62,552 bases of DNA from an uncultured Prevotellaceae bacterium (GTDB lineage: Bacteria > Bacteroidota > Bacteroidia > Bacteroidales > Bacteroidaceae). This document shows positions 48,385-56,666 of the stretch, piece by piece (position 1 is the stretch's first letter; each line of letters begins with the position of its first letter). Under the pieces are notes generated by a model. That model saw nothing but the letters and a program-made list of their open reading frames with translations. It was not told the DNA's origin and searched no databases. The stretch lies in assembly GCA_900316355.1 (NCBI GenBank), contig ONCQ01000024.1:1-62552 (forward strand). Direction: 5' to 3'. The position numbers and the translations under genes are program-made.

Positions 48385-49602
48385 TTTCGAGGGGAGAATT
48401 AGTTCGGCCGCAATGCGTCTGGCTTCGGCGTCGGTGGCGAGGTAGTCCTCGTAGGACGGGGTTTTGATGAAAGGTGTGCGCTGCATGGTCTGTTCGATGA
48501 TATCGGGCATTTCCAGGAAGCGGCAGCGGCCGTCGAGGAAGGCGCGGTTGACAATCTCGTTGGCGGCATTCACGATACACGGCATATTGCCACCTTGGCG
48601 CAGGCTCTCGTAGGCGAGCGCGAGGCAGCGGAAGCGGTCGGTGTCGGGACGCTCGAAGGTCAGGTCATGCATGGCATACCAGTCCAGGCGGTCGAAGGTG
48701 CTCTGCAGACGTTCGGGGAACGAGAAGGCCAGCTGAATGGGCACGCGCATATCGGGCACGCCGAGCTGCGCCTTCACTGCACCGTCGGCAAACTGCACGG
48801 CGCTGTGCACGACGCTCTGCGGATGCACGACCACTTGGATTCTGTCAGGCTCCACGCCGAAGAGCCACTTGGCCTCGATGACCTCGAAGCCTTTATTCAT
48901 CATGGATGCGGAGTCGATGGTGATCTTGGCGCCCATGTCCCAGTTGGGATGCTTCAGCGCCATAGCGGGTGTCACTGTCTCCAGCTGTTCGCGCGTGAAC
49001 GTGCGGAAGGGACCTCCGGAGGCTGTCAGGATGATCTTCTCTATCGGAGACACCTCGCCCATAATGCTCTGGAAGATGGCGCTATGCTCGCTATCGACGG
49101 GCAGGATGGGCACCTGGTACTGTCGGCAGAGGCCGTTGATGAGCTCACCGGCCACGACCATCGTCTCCTTGTTGGCCAAGGCGATGGGCTTGCCAGCGCG
49201 TATGGCCGCAATCGTGGGGGGCAGGCCTGCGAAGCCTACCATTGCCGTGAGCACGATGTCTATCTCATCGCCTTCCACCACCTGGCAGAGCGCCTCGGCA
49301 CCTGCATAGACGGCGATGGGCAGGTCGGCGAGGGCGTCGCGCACGGCGGGGTAGTAGGTGTCATTGGCAATCACCACGGCGGCGGGCTTGAAGGTCCGTG
49401 CCTGCTCGACGAGCAGCTCCCAGCGGTTGTTGGCCGTGAGCACGCGGGCCTCGAAGCGGTCGGGGTGCTCGGCGATGACCTGCAGGGCCTGTGTGCCAAT
49501 GCTGCCGGTGGAACCGAGGATGGCGATTTGTTTAGCCTCTCCCCCTGCCCCTCCCCTGTTAGGGAGGGGAGTAGATGCCTTGGGCTGTTGAGTATATTCC
49601 AT
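48382..49602 (-). CDS. dxr: 1-Deoxy-D-xylulose-5-phosphate reductoisomerase
   Basis: Second step of the MEP isoprenoid pathway. The NADPH motif is IAILGSTGSIGTQALQVI. ALANKETMVVAGEL, PVDSEHSAIFQ, LTASGGPFR and NWDMGAKITIDSASMMNKGF give the metal and substrate sites, and VVHPQSVVHSAVQFADGAVK the C-terminal core. The 406 residues include about 20 N-terminal extras (ASTPLPNRGGAGGEAK) from a GC-rich arm at 49534-49574 inserted right after the start; Dxr proper begins at QIAILGS. rimM lies 5 bp upstream. Confidence 0.96.
   Translation of the reverse strand: MEYTQQPKASTPLPNRGGAGGEAKQIAILGSTGSIGTQALQVIAEHPDRFEARVLTANNRWELLVEQARTFKPAAVVIANDTYYPAVRDALADLPIAVYAGAEALCQVVEGDEIDIVLTAMVGFAGLPPTIAAIRAGKPIALANKETMVVAGELINGLCRQYQVPILPVDSEHSAIFQSIMGEVSPIEKIILTASGGPFRTFTREQLETVTPAMALKHPNWDMGAKITIDSASMMNKGFEVIEAKWLFGVEPDRIQVVVHPQSVVHSAVQFADGAVKAQLGVPDMRVPIQLAFSFPERLQSTFDRLDWYAMHDLTFERPDTDRFRCLALAYESLRQGGNMPCIVNAANEIVNRAFLDGRCRFLEMPDIIEQTMQRTPFIKTPSYEDYLATDAEARRIAAELILPSK
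49534..49574. repeat. Single GC-rich arm at the dxr 5' end
   Basis: CTCTCCCCCTGCCCCTCCCC with apex TGTTAG and GGGAGGGGAGTAG. No partner arm was found within about 200 bp, though rimM 49781-49818 has a loose CTCGGGAG/CCCGAGGG relative encoding SGSPEGAPES. Confidence 0.8.
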
Positions 49603-49607
49603 ATGGA

Positions 49608-50162
49608 TCAGCTATTCAAAGTTAAGAGTTCTTCGGGGACATCGACATAGAGGCGACGCTCGCGGTGGTCGGCGCGCAGTATGAAGTCCTCATGGGCGGG
49701 AATCAAGATGCTGCGGCCGTCGGGCGTGGTGACTTCCAGGAGGATGTTGGCGGTCTGGTCATAGACGGCGGTGACGGTGCCGAGGGGACTCTCGGGAGCG
49801 CCCTCGGGAGAACCCGAGGGAACGATGATGACCTCGAAGCCCGTGAACATTTGCCAGGTCAGGTCCTCGTCATCGGGCTCCGTGGGCGTCAGCGCCTTGG
49901 GGAAGAAGACCTCAGCGCCTACGAGGCGTGTGGCGGCGTTGACATCGTCGATGTCCTCGAACTTCACGAGGGCGGTGGTGTCAGAGCGGAAGCGCCATTC
50001 CTCAAGGAAGAAGGGCACAAGCAAACCGTCGAGACGCAGGAACAGATAGTCAGCCTCCACACGGTCCCAGACATCATCCGTGAACTGGAAGGTCACATCC
50101 CCACGCACGCCATGCGTCCGTGTGAGGTTCCCTATCTTATAGACGTCATTCTCCTGTATCAT
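49608..50162 (-). CDS. rimM: 16S rRNA processing protein RimM
   Basis: It assists maturation of the 30S head through ribosomal protein S19. The N-terminal domain shows DVYKIGNLTRTHGVRGDVTF and TALVKFEDIDDVNAATRLVG. The PRC-barrel C-terminal domain has LGTVTAVYDQTANILLEV, LIPAHEDFILRADHRERRLY and DVPEELLTL. A loop (VPSGSPEGAPESPLG) before the PRC barrel may derive from a GC-rich repeat arm (49781-49818), less certain than elsewhere. The gene is 5 bp before dxr and 5 bp after murA, in a tight operon. Confidence 0.93.
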   Translation of the reverse strand: MIQENDVYKIGNLTRTHGVRGDVTFQFTDDVWDRVEADYLFLRLDGLLVPFFLEEWRFRSDTTALVKFEDIDDVNAATRLVGAEVFFPKALTPTEPDDEDLTWQMFTGFEVIIVPSGSPEGAPESPLGTVTAVYDQTANILLEVTTPDGRSILIPAHEDFILRADHRERRLYVDVPEELLTLNS

Positions 50163-50167
50163 GCCGC

Positions 50168-51478
50168 TCAGTCATTGATTCTCTTAATGACCGCACCGAG
50201 GTTGTTCAGGCGTGCTTCGATGTCCTCGTAGCCACGGTCGATTTGCTGGATATTGCTGATGGTGCTGACGCCCTCGGCACTCATCGCGGCGATGAGCAGG
50301 GCGATGCCGGCACGGATGTCAGGCGATGTCATGCGGCCTCCGCGCAGGCGCATCTGATGGTCGTGGCCCACGACGACGGCGCGGTGTGGGTCGCACAGGA
50401 TAATCTGAGCGCCCATATCAATGAGCTTATCGACGAAGAACAAGCGGCTCTCAAACATCTTCTGATGGATGAGCACAGAGCCTTTGGCCTGTGTGGCCAC
50501 CACCAGCAGCACGCTCAGCAGGTCCGGGGTCAAGCCAGGCCAGGGCGCATCGCTGAAAGTCATGAAGGAACCGTCGATGAAGGATTCTATCTCATAGTGG
50601 TCGTGACACGGCACATAGATGTCATCGTCCTGACGCTGCACATTGATGCCCAGTCGGCGGAAGGTGTAGGGGATGATGCCCAGGTCATCATAGCTGACAT
50701 CCTTGATGCGGATGCCATCGCCGCACATGGCAGCCATGCCTATGAACGACCCCACCTCAATCATGTCGGGCAGGATGCGGTGATTGGTGCCGTGGAGCGA
50801 GGTCACGCCGTGGATGGTGAGCAGGTTCGAGGCGATGCCCTCGATATGTGCGCCCATGGCGTTCAACATCTTACAGAGCTGTTGGATATAGGGCTCGCAG
50901 GCAGCGTTATAGATGGTCGTGGTGCCCTCAGCCAGCACAGCAGCCATGATGATGTTGGCGGTACCTGTGACCGATGCCTCGTCCAGCAACATGTAGGCTC
51001 CTTGCAGCTTGTCGGCCGTAATCTCAAAGAGGCCGCGGTCGGCATCGTAGCTGAAGTGTGCACCAAGTTTCTCCATGCCCAGGAAATGGGTGTCCACGCG
51101 GCGACGGCCGATTTTGTCGCCACCGGGTTTCGACACCAGTGCACGGCCAAAGCGTGTCAGCAGCGGACCCACGAGCATGATGCTGCCGCGCAGACGTGCC
51201 GAGCGCTCCAGGAACTCATCACTGGCAAGGAAATCGAGGTTCACGACATTGGCAACAAATGTGTAGTCGCCCTTGGCATTCTCCGTAACCTGCACGCCGA
51301 TATCGCGCAACAGCTGTATCTGGTTGTTGACATCAGCGATATCAGGGATGTTATGAATACGCACGGGCTCACTCGTGAGCAGTGTGGCACAGAGCACCTG
51401 CAGCGCCTCGTTCTTGGCGCCCTGGGGAGTGATAACTCCTGAGAGGCGATGACCGCCTTCGATTTTGAATGAGCTCAT
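50168..51478 (-). CDS. murA: UDP-N-acetylglucosamine 1-carboxyvinyltransferase, Asp-type active site
   Basis: First committed step of peptidoglycan synthesis. It has the catalytic Lys22 in ITPQGAKNEALQVLCATLL and a full-length EPT fold (436 residues). The usual active-site Cys (PGGCxxGxRPxDxH) is Asp121 here: VSKPGGDKIGRRRVDTHFLG. Cys-to-Asp MurA enzymes, known from mycobacteria and chlamydiae, are active but insensitive to fosfomycin; that applies here by homology. Downstream motifs (MIEVGSFIGMAAMCGDGI, RAGIALLIAAMSAEG) are conserved. Confidence 0.96.
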   Translation of the reverse strand: MSSFKIEGGHRLSGVITPQGAKNEALQVLCATLLTSEPVRIHNIPDIADVNNQIQLLRDIGVQVTENAKGDYTFVANVVNLDFLASDEFLERSARLRGSIMLVGPLLTRFGRALVSKPGGDKIGRRRVDTHFLGMEKLGAHFSYDADRGLFEITADKLQGAYMLLDEASVTGTANIIMAAVLAEGTTTIYNAACEPYIQQLCKMLNAMGAHIEGIASNLLTIHGVTSLHGTNHRILPDMIEVGSFIGMAAMCGDGIRIKDVSYDDLGIIPYTFRRLGINVQRQDDDIYVPCHDHYEIESFIDGSFMTFSDAPWPGLTPDLLSVLLVVATQAKGSVLIHQKMFESRLFFVDKLIDMGAQIILCDPHRAVVVGHDHQMRLRGGRMTSPDIRAGIALLIAAMSAEGVSTISNIQQIDRGYEDIEARLNNLGAVIKRIND

Positions 51479-51507
51479 TTCCGATATACGATTATGGGGT
51501 TGAGGGC

Positions 51508-52098
51508 TTAGCGCTTTCTTTTCTTCTTGCTGGCGTTGCTGCCGGGGAGATGGCCATTGCTGACCGAGGCGAAGTGGAAATCTTCAGACAAGGCGGCCTG
51601 TCCATCGGTGTAGCTGCTGAGGTCTGCGGCCACCTTGCGCTCGTCCATGGCATCACGGTTCCAGTTGTAGAGGCTGCGCTTCATGAAGTTAGCCATCATG
51701 CTTGTCAGTCGCTCGCGGTCTTCGCCCTCTGGCATCTCCTTCAGTTCCTTCATGAAAGCCTCGGTGAGATGGCCGTAGTGGCGGTAGCGGATGCGCTGCA
51801 TTGGATATTTCAGGGGCTTTGGGCGCTCAGCAATCTCCTCTGCTTTCAGCACTTCGTAGGGGTAGTCGATGTCCAACTTGTAGTTGGAGAGGATGGCGAG
51901 CTGGTCCCAGAGCTTCTGCTCGTAGTCGGGCTGTTGCCTGACGCTGGGATTCATCGTGACCATGATGGCTATGATGCTCTCGGCACACTGCTGACGCTGT
52001 GCGCGGTCCTCAATGCTCATGCAGATATCCACCATCTCCTGGATGGTGCGCCCGTATTCGGGCAGTATGAGTTTCTCGCGTTGGGTGTTGTATGTCAT
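51508..52098 (-). CDS. DUF4290 family protein
   Basis: This 196-residue protein is specific to Bacteroidetes. It shows MTYNTQREKLILPEYGRTIQ, CAESIIAIMVTMNPSVRQQP, KLWDQLAILSNYKLDIDYPY and RYRHYGHLTEAF, matching DUF4290. The C-terminus is basic (ASKKKRKR), suggesting RNA or nucleic-acid contact, which is inference. It overlaps the tsaB stop by 4 bp and sits directly before murA, an order I associate with many Bacteroidales. Function unknown. Confidence 0.88.
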   Translation of the reverse strand: MTYNTQREKLILPEYGRTIQEMVDICMSIEDRAQRQQCAESIIAIMVTMNPSVRQQPDYEQKLWDQLAILSNYKLDIDYPYEVLKAEEIAERPKPLKYPMQRIRYRHYGHLTEAFMKELKEMPEGEDRERLTSMMANFMKRSLYNWNRDAMDERKVAADLSSYTDGQAALSEDFHFASVSNGHLPGSNASKKKRKR

Positions 52099-52787
52099 AA
52101 CAGGTTCTTTGGTTTCGTGGCAATGAAGTCCTTGAGATAGAAGGGTTCGAAGTAGGCGACATCCACCGTCTCATTCTTGGACAGGGCGCGCGCTGCCAGC
52201 GGGTACATGTGCTTGGCCAGGGGCTGGATGCCGTCGATGAAGTGAGCATTGGGATGTGTGATGACCTCCTTGCACTTGGCGGCACCGTCGCCGAAGAAAT
52301 AGACAGGCGCACGGTCCAGCCATTCCTTGTAGGTGTCAGCCTCCACGATGTCGGCCTGCACGGGGCGCAGGGGCTTCAGCGCGCGGTCATAGACGGCGGC
52401 ATAGACTTCCATGCGGCGGGCATCTATCATCGGCACGAAGAGTGCCTCATCGGGGATGTCCTCGCGATAGAGGAGCACCGGCACACACAGCAGTTCCAGC
52501 GTGGGCACTGCCACGAGGGGCACGCCGCGCCCGTAGGCCACGCCCTTAGCCATCGACACGCCGATGCGCAAACCCGTGTAGCTGCCGGGGCCTTGGCTGA
52601 CGGCTACGGCATCCAGGGGTATGGCATGACTCTCGGCAAAGCTCAGTGCCTCCTCGACAAACACGCCGCACTTCGTGGCATGGTTAGGCCCCTCGGCATC
52701 CGTCTGTTCGAAGATGACATGCGCATCCTCCGTCACTGCCACGGAACACACCTTGGTGCTGGTCTCAATATGTAATATACAAGCCAA
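52095..52787 (-). CDS. tsaB: tRNA threonylcarbamoyladenosine biosynthesis protein TsaB
   Basis: The protein has an ASKHA fold and supports TsaD in making the t6A modification at A37 of ANN-decoding tRNAs. In 230 residues: ACILHIETSTKVCSVAVTED, the YeaZ signature DAVAVSQGPGSYTGLRIGVS with MAKGVAYG, and a C-terminal half with FVPMIDARRMEVYAAVY. It is the first gene of the - strand operon and shares a divergent regulatory region with yicC. The leader 52788-52836 contains loose TTTACAA-type heptamers. Confidence 0.94.
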   Translation of the reverse strand: MACILHIETSTKVCSVAVTEDAHVIFEQTDAEGPNHATKCGVFVEEALSFAESHAIPLDAVAVSQGPGSYTGLRIGVSMAKGVAYGRGVPLVAVPTLELLCVPVLLYREDIPDEALFVPMIDARRMEVYAAVYDRALKPLRPVQADIVEADTYKEWLDRAPVYFFGDGAAKCKEVITHPNAHFIDGIQPLAKHMYPLAARALSKNETVDVAYFEPFYLKDFIATKPKNLL

Positions 52788-52839
52788 GATTATTTACGAT
52801 TTTAGGATTTACAATCTACAATTCATCCATTTTAGGGCG

Positions 52840-52847
52840 CAAAGATA
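52840..52847 (-). promoter_or_regulatory. -7 element TATCTTTG for the tsaB operon
   Basis: TAnnTTTG match 52 bp before the tsaB ATG; divergent with the yicC element. Confidence 0.6.
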
Positions 52848-52889
52848 CACATTATTTATGATTCAAACTGCCGTTTTACGTTTTTTTAC

Positions 52890-52897
52890 TACCTTTG
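52890..52897 (+). promoter_or_regulatory. -7 element TACCTTTG for yicC-gmk-nadD
   Basis: TAnnTTTG match 97 bp before the yicC ATG. Confidence 0.6.
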
Positions 52898-52957
52898 CGG
52901 CGGAAATAACAATCATTGATGACAGAATCATCTCATCGTATATTGTAATTCTTCCAT

Positions 52958-52989
52958 ATTGTCAAATTGTAAATTGTCAAATTGTAAAT
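52958..52989. repeat. Heptamer array (ATTGTCA/AATTGTA) before yicC
   Basis: Units ATTGTCA, AATTGTA, AATTGTC and AAATTGTA end 4 bp before the ATG at 52994. Confidence 0.75.
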
Positions 52990-52993
52990 CGCT

Positions 52994-53872
52994 ATGATTC
53001 TCTCTATGACAGGCTACGGCAAGGCTTCGGCCGAGTTCGGTGGCAAGAAGATAACCGCAGAGATTAAATCCGTCAACAGCAAGGCCCTCGACCTGCAGAC
53101 GCGCATCGCCCCCATCTACCGCGAGAAGGAGATGGAGCTGCGCGCACTCATCAGTGCGCAGCTGGAGCGCGGCAAGGTGGACTTCAGCCTTTACATCGAG
53201 CGCGACGACAACAATGCCGCCACACCCATCAACCGCCCCATCCTGAAATCCTATATCGACCAGATCCGCAGCATCATCAGCGACTACGACCTCGACGAGC
53301 CCGAGGGGCGCTGGATATCCACGCTTCTGCGCCTGCCCGACGTGCTGTCGCGCAGCGAGACTGTGGAGCTCACCGATGAGGAGTGGGCCGTAGCCTCCGG
53401 CGTGGCACACCGCGCCATCGAAGCCCTCATGGACTTCCGCCGCCAGGAGGGCACCTCGCTGCAACGTAAGTTCGAGGAGAAGATTGCCAACATAGGCACC
53501 CTGCTCGCAGAGATAGAACCCTTTGAGACGGCCCGCGTGGAGAAGATACGCGCCCGCATCATCGACGGCCTCAACTCCATCCCCGAAGTGCAGGTGGACC
53601 GCAACCGCCTCGAGCAGGAGATGATCTACTACATCGAGAAGCTCGACATCAACGAGGAGAAACAGCGCCTCGCCAACCACCTACGCTACTTCACCGAGAC
53701 GATGGAGAACGGCCACGGACAAGGCAAGAAGCTCGGTTTCATTGCTCAGGAAATGGGGCGCGAGATAAACACCACCGGCAGCAAGTCCAACATCGCTGAG
53801 ATGCAGAACATCGTGGTGAAAATGAAGGATGAGCTGGAACAGATAAAGGAACAGGTCTTAAATGTGATGTAG
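52994..53872 (+). CDS. yicC: YicC family endoribonuclease
   Basis: This 292-residue protein has the YicC N-terminal domain (MILSMTGYGKASAEFGGKKI, EIKSVNSKALDLQTRIAPIY, ERGKVDFSLYIERDD). The DUF1732 C-terminal domain contains NEEKQRLANHLRYFTETMEN and GHGQGKKLGFIAQEMGREIN. Members have been reported as RNA-cleaving proteins in other bacteria. The gmk start follows 1 bp after the stop, forming the conserved yicC - gmk pair. Confidence 0.94.
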   Translation: MILSMTGYGKASAEFGGKKITAEIKSVNSKALDLQTRIAPIYREKEMELRALISAQLERGKVDFSLYIERDDNNAATPINRPILKSYIDQIRSIISDYDLDEPEGRWISTLLRLPDVLSRSETVELTDEEWAVASGVAHRAIEALMDFRRQEGTSLQRKFEEKIANIGTLLAEIEPFETARVEKIRARIIDGLNSIPEVQVDRNRLEQEMIYYIEKLDINEEKQRLANHLRYFTETMENGHGQGKKLGFIAQEMGREINTTGSKSNIAEMQNIVVKMKDELEQIKEQVLNVM

Positions 53873-53873
53873 T

Positions 53874-54446
53874 ATGGGTAAAGTAATTATCTTCTGTGCC
53901 CCCAGCGGCAGCGGCAAAAGCACTATCATCAGCAGCCTCATGCCCCGCAAGGAGCTGAATCTCTTCTTCTCTGTCTCCGCCACCACGCGTCCGCCGCGCG
54001 GTCAGGAGCGCAACGGTGTGGAGTACCTTTTCATGACACCCGAGGAGTTCCGCAAGCACATCGCCGCCAACGACTTCATAGAGTACGAGGAGGTCTATAC
54101 CGACCGCTTCTATGGCACCCTCAAGTCACAGGTTGACAACCAGCTGGCCGAAGGGCAGAACGTGGTCTTCGATGTGGATGTCCACGGCGGTATGCGCCTC
54201 AAGGAGTGTTTCGGCAGCCACGCTCTCAGCCTCTTCATCCAGCCTCCCAGCATCGATGTGCTGCGCCAGCGCCTTGAAGGCCGCGGCACCGACAGCCCCG
54301 AGGTCATCCAGCAGCGCCTCGACCGTGCCGAGTACGAGCTCTCCTTCGCGCCCTACTTCGACCACATCGTCATCAACGACGACCTCGACGCCGCCAAAGC
54401 CGATGCCTACAAGGCAATTCGTGATTTTCTCTCAGAAACCCTATAA
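53874..54446 (+). CDS. gmk: Guanylate kinase
   Basis: It phosphorylates GMP to GDP. The P-loop is IIFCAPSGSGKSTIISSLMP. The GMP site is SVSATTRPPRGQERNGVEYL with FIEYEEVYTDRFYGT, and FDVDVHGGMRLKECFG carries the Walker B Asp. The lid region has RGTDSPEVIQQRLDRAEYEL. The length of 190 residues is normal. A heptamer array separates it from nadD. Confidence 0.96.
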   Translation: MGKVIIFCAPSGSGKSTIISSLMPRKELNLFFSVSATTRPPRGQERNGVEYLFMTPEEFRKHIAANDFIEYEEVYTDRFYGTLKSQVDNQLAEGQNVVFDVDVHGGMRLKECFGSHALSLFIQPPSIDVLRQRLEGRGTDSPEVIQQRLDRAEYELSFAPYFDHIVINDDLDAAKADAYKAIRDFLSETL

Positions 54447-54462
54447 GCCCCAGAGGACTCAT

Positions 54463-54494
54463 CCTTAAACTTTAAACCTTAAACCTTAAACTTT
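54463..54494. repeat. Heptamer array (CCTTAAA/CTTTAAA) before nadD
   Basis: CCTTAAA, CTTTAAA, CCTTAAA, CCTTAAA, CTTTA, ending 7 bp before the nadD ATG. Same units as at 12394 and 32075. Confidence 0.9.
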
Positions 54495-54501
54495 ACTCCC
54501 C

Positions 54502-55086
54502 ATGACCACCGGTCTCTACGGCGGCAGCTTCAACCCCATCCACGAAGGCCACTTGGCTCTCGGACGCCACCTCGTCCAGCATGGTGAGGTGGATGAGTTG
54601 TGGTTCCTCGTGTCGCCGCAGAACCCGCTGAAACCTGCTGAAGGACTGCTGGACGATGCTGCGCGCCTGCATCTGGCACGCCTGGCTGTGGGCAGGAAGA
54701 AAGGGCTACGTGTCAGCGACTTCGAGTGCCACCTCCCCCGTCCTTCCTATATGGTGCACACCCTCGAAGCGCTGCACTCTGCCTATCCCGACCGCGACTT
54801 CGTCCTCGTCATCGGTGCCGACAACTGGCATCGTTTTCCCCAGTGGTATCAGGCCGACGAGATTCTGCGCCACCACCGCATCCTCATCTACCCGCGCCCC
54901 GGCTTCCCCATTGATGAAGCCATGCTCCCTGCCGGCGTCACCCTCGTTAGCACTCCCCTCTACGACATTTCCTCCACGCAGATTCGCGAGGCCATTGCCC
55001 ATGACCCCGCCTACAACGGCTTTGGCCTTGACTCCCGCGTCTGGGCAGAAATCAAGGCCAAAAAGTATTACTCGCTATCTCGTTAA
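54502..55086 (+). CDS. nadD: Nicotinate-nucleotide adenylyltransferase
   Basis: It joins nicotinate mononucleotide with AMP in NAD synthesis. The nucleotidyltransferase motif is TGLYGGSFNPIHEGHLALGR (GGxFxPxHxGH); the second is YDISSTQIREAIAH (ISSTxIR). VIGADNWHRFPQWYQADEIL is typical. The protein has 194 residues. Its stop codon is the TAA of the first GTTAAC unit of an octamer array. It completes the yicC - gmk - nadD operon. Confidence 0.95.
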   Translation: MTTGLYGGSFNPIHEGHLALGRHLVQHGEVDELWFLVSPQNPLKPAEGLLDDAARLHLARLAVGRKKGLRVSDFECHLPRPSYMVHTLEALHSAYPDRDFVLVIGADNWHRFPQWYQADEILRHHRILIYPRPGFPIDEAMLPAGVTLVSTPLYDISSTQIREAIAHDPAYNGFGLDSRVWAEIKAKKYYSLSR

Positions 55087-55141
55087 CCTGTTAACCTGTT
55101 AACGTGTTAACGTGTTAATGTGTTAACCTGTTAACTTGTTA
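55082..55141. repeat. GTTAACNN octamer array at the nadD/gdhA convergent junction
   Basis: Units GTTAACCT, GTTAACCT, GTTAACGT, GTTAACGT, GTTAATGT, GTTAACCT, GTTAACTT and a degraded GTTATCAC. It fills the whole gap between the nadD and gdhA stop codons. Confidence 0.9.
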
Positions 55142-56479
55142 TCACACAATTCCCTGTGCCATCATCGCTTTGGCGACCTTCATGAAGCCGGCGATGTTGG
55201 CGCCTTTGACGTAGTTGACATAGCCGTCGGGCTCGGTGCCGTACTTGACGCACTGGGCGTGGATGGCGTGCATGATACCATGGAGACGCTTATCGACTTC
55301 CTCGGCGCTCCAGCTGATATGCATGGCGTTCTGGCTCATCTCCAGTCCGCTGGTGGCCACGCCGCCTGCGTTGACAGCCTTGCCGGGAGCGAAGATCATC
55401 TTGGCATCGATGAAGGCATCGATGGCTTCAGGCGTGCAACCCATATTGGAGATTTCACCCACACATTGCACGCCGTTGGCGATGAGCTGACGGGCATCGT
55501 CGCCGTTGAGCTCGTTCTGCGTGGCACAGGGCAGCGCGATATCGCACTTCTGTTCCCACGGTTTCTTGCCCTCGAAGAAGGTGGCTTCGGGGAACTCCTC
55601 GGCATAGGGGGCGCAGATGTCGTTGCCGCTGGCACGCAACTCCAGCAAGTAGTCGATCTTCTCACCGCTGATGCCGGTGGGGTCATAGATGTAGCCATCG
55701 GGACCGCTGATGGTGATGACCTTGGCGCCGAGCTGTGTGGCCTTGGTGGCAGCGCCCCAGGCGACATTGCCGAAGCCGCTGATGGCCACGGTCTTGCCCT
55801 TGATGTCCTTGCCGTGGGTGTTGAGCATCTCGTTGACGAAGTAGAGACCGCCGAAGCCAGTAGCCTCCGGGCGCACGAGAGAGCCGCCATATTCGAGGCC
55901 CTTGCCGGTGAGCACGCCGCTCCAGTCGCGCGTGAGCTTCTTGTACTGTCCGAAGAGGTAGCCAATCTCGCGGGCACCTACACCGATATCACCGGCAGGC
56001 ACGTCGATTTCAGGACCGATGTAGCGGTAGAGCTCGCTCATGAAGGCCTGGCAGAAGCGCATGACCTCGGCATCGCTCTTGCCGCGGATGCTGAAGTCGC
56101 TGCCGCCTTTGCCGCCGCCCATGGGCAGCGTGGTGAGGGCATTCTTGAAGGTCTGCTCGAAGCCTAAGAACTTCAGGATGCTAAGGTTCACGCTGGCGTG
56201 GAAGCGCAGGCCGCCCTTGTACGGGCCGATGGCGCTGTTGAACTGCACGCGGTAGCCGAGGTTCACCTGCACCTCGCCCTTGTCATCGACCCAGGGCACG
56301 CGGAAGGTGATGATGCGCTCGGGCTCCACAAGGCGCTCGATGAGCTTGGCCTTCTCGAACTCGGGGTGCTGGTTATAAACGTCTTCGATACTCATGAGCA
56401 CCTCGCGCACGGCCTGCAGGTACTCTTTCTCCCCTGGATGTTTGGCCTCCAGGTTGGCCATGATGGTTTCAATTTTCAT
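55142..56479 (-). CDS. gdhA: Glutamate dehydrogenase, hexameric NADP-type
   Basis: It interconverts glutamate with 2-oxoglutarate and ammonia. It shows ALTTLPMGGGKGGSDFSIRG (catalytic Lys region), PAGDIGVGAREIGYLFGQYK, the nucleotide fold VAISGFGNVAWGAATKATQL and AGGVATSGLEMSQNAMHISW. At 445 residues it is the small-subunit class. It is probably the main ammonia-assimilating enzyme in such anaerobes; ammonia would come from asparaginase and glycine cleavage. Promoter TTTG-N19-TATTTTTG lies upstream. The 3' end meets a GTTAAC octamer array. Confidence 0.96.
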   Translation of the reverse strand: MKIETIMANLEAKHPGEKEYLQAVREVLMSIEDVYNQHPEFEKAKLIERLVEPERIITFRVPWVDDKGEVQVNLGYRVQFNSAIGPYKGGLRFHASVNLSILKFLGFEQTFKNALTTLPMGGGKGGSDFSIRGKSDAEVMRFCQAFMSELYRYIGPEIDVPAGDIGVGAREIGYLFGQYKKLTRDWSGVLTGKGLEYGGSLVRPEATGFGGLYFVNEMLNTHGKDIKGKTVAISGFGNVAWGAATKATQLGAKVITISGPDGYIYDPTGISGEKIDYLLELRASGNDICAPYAEEFPEATFFEGKKPWEQKCDIALPCATQNELNGDDARQLIANGVQCVGEISNMGCTPEAIDAFIDAKMIFAPGKAVNAGGVATSGLEMSQNAMHISWSAEEVDKRLHGIMHAIHAQCVKYGTEPDGYVNYVKGANIAGFMKVAKAMMAQGIV

Positions 56480-56517
56480 GATAGGTTAGTAAGTTGATTG
56501 GTTCGTCAATTGCACGA

Positions 56518-56548
56518 CAAAAATAGCTCTTTCTGCTGAAGCGACAAA
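56518..56548 (-). promoter_or_regulatory. Promoter TTTG-N19-TATTTTTG for gdhA
   Basis: On the - strand: TTTG at 56548-56545 and TATTTTTG at 56525-56518, 38 bp before the gdhA ATG. Confidence 0.7.
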
Positions 56549-56620
56549 GGAAAAACAAGAAAAAGAGTCCACAGGACAAAGAATTTACGGGTTGAGAATA
56601 GCAAAACCGCAAATTATTAC

Positions 56621-56628
56621 TACCTTTG
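56621..56628 (+). promoter_or_regulatory. -7 element TACCTTTG for the dipeptidyl peptidase gene
   Basis: TAnnTTTG match 38 bp before the preferred ATG at 56667. The earlier in-frame ATG at 56592 lies upstream of it and is rejected. Confidence 0.65.
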
Positions 56629-56666
56629 CCATCGACAAATGCCTAAACGCTAAACAAACCTACGAT

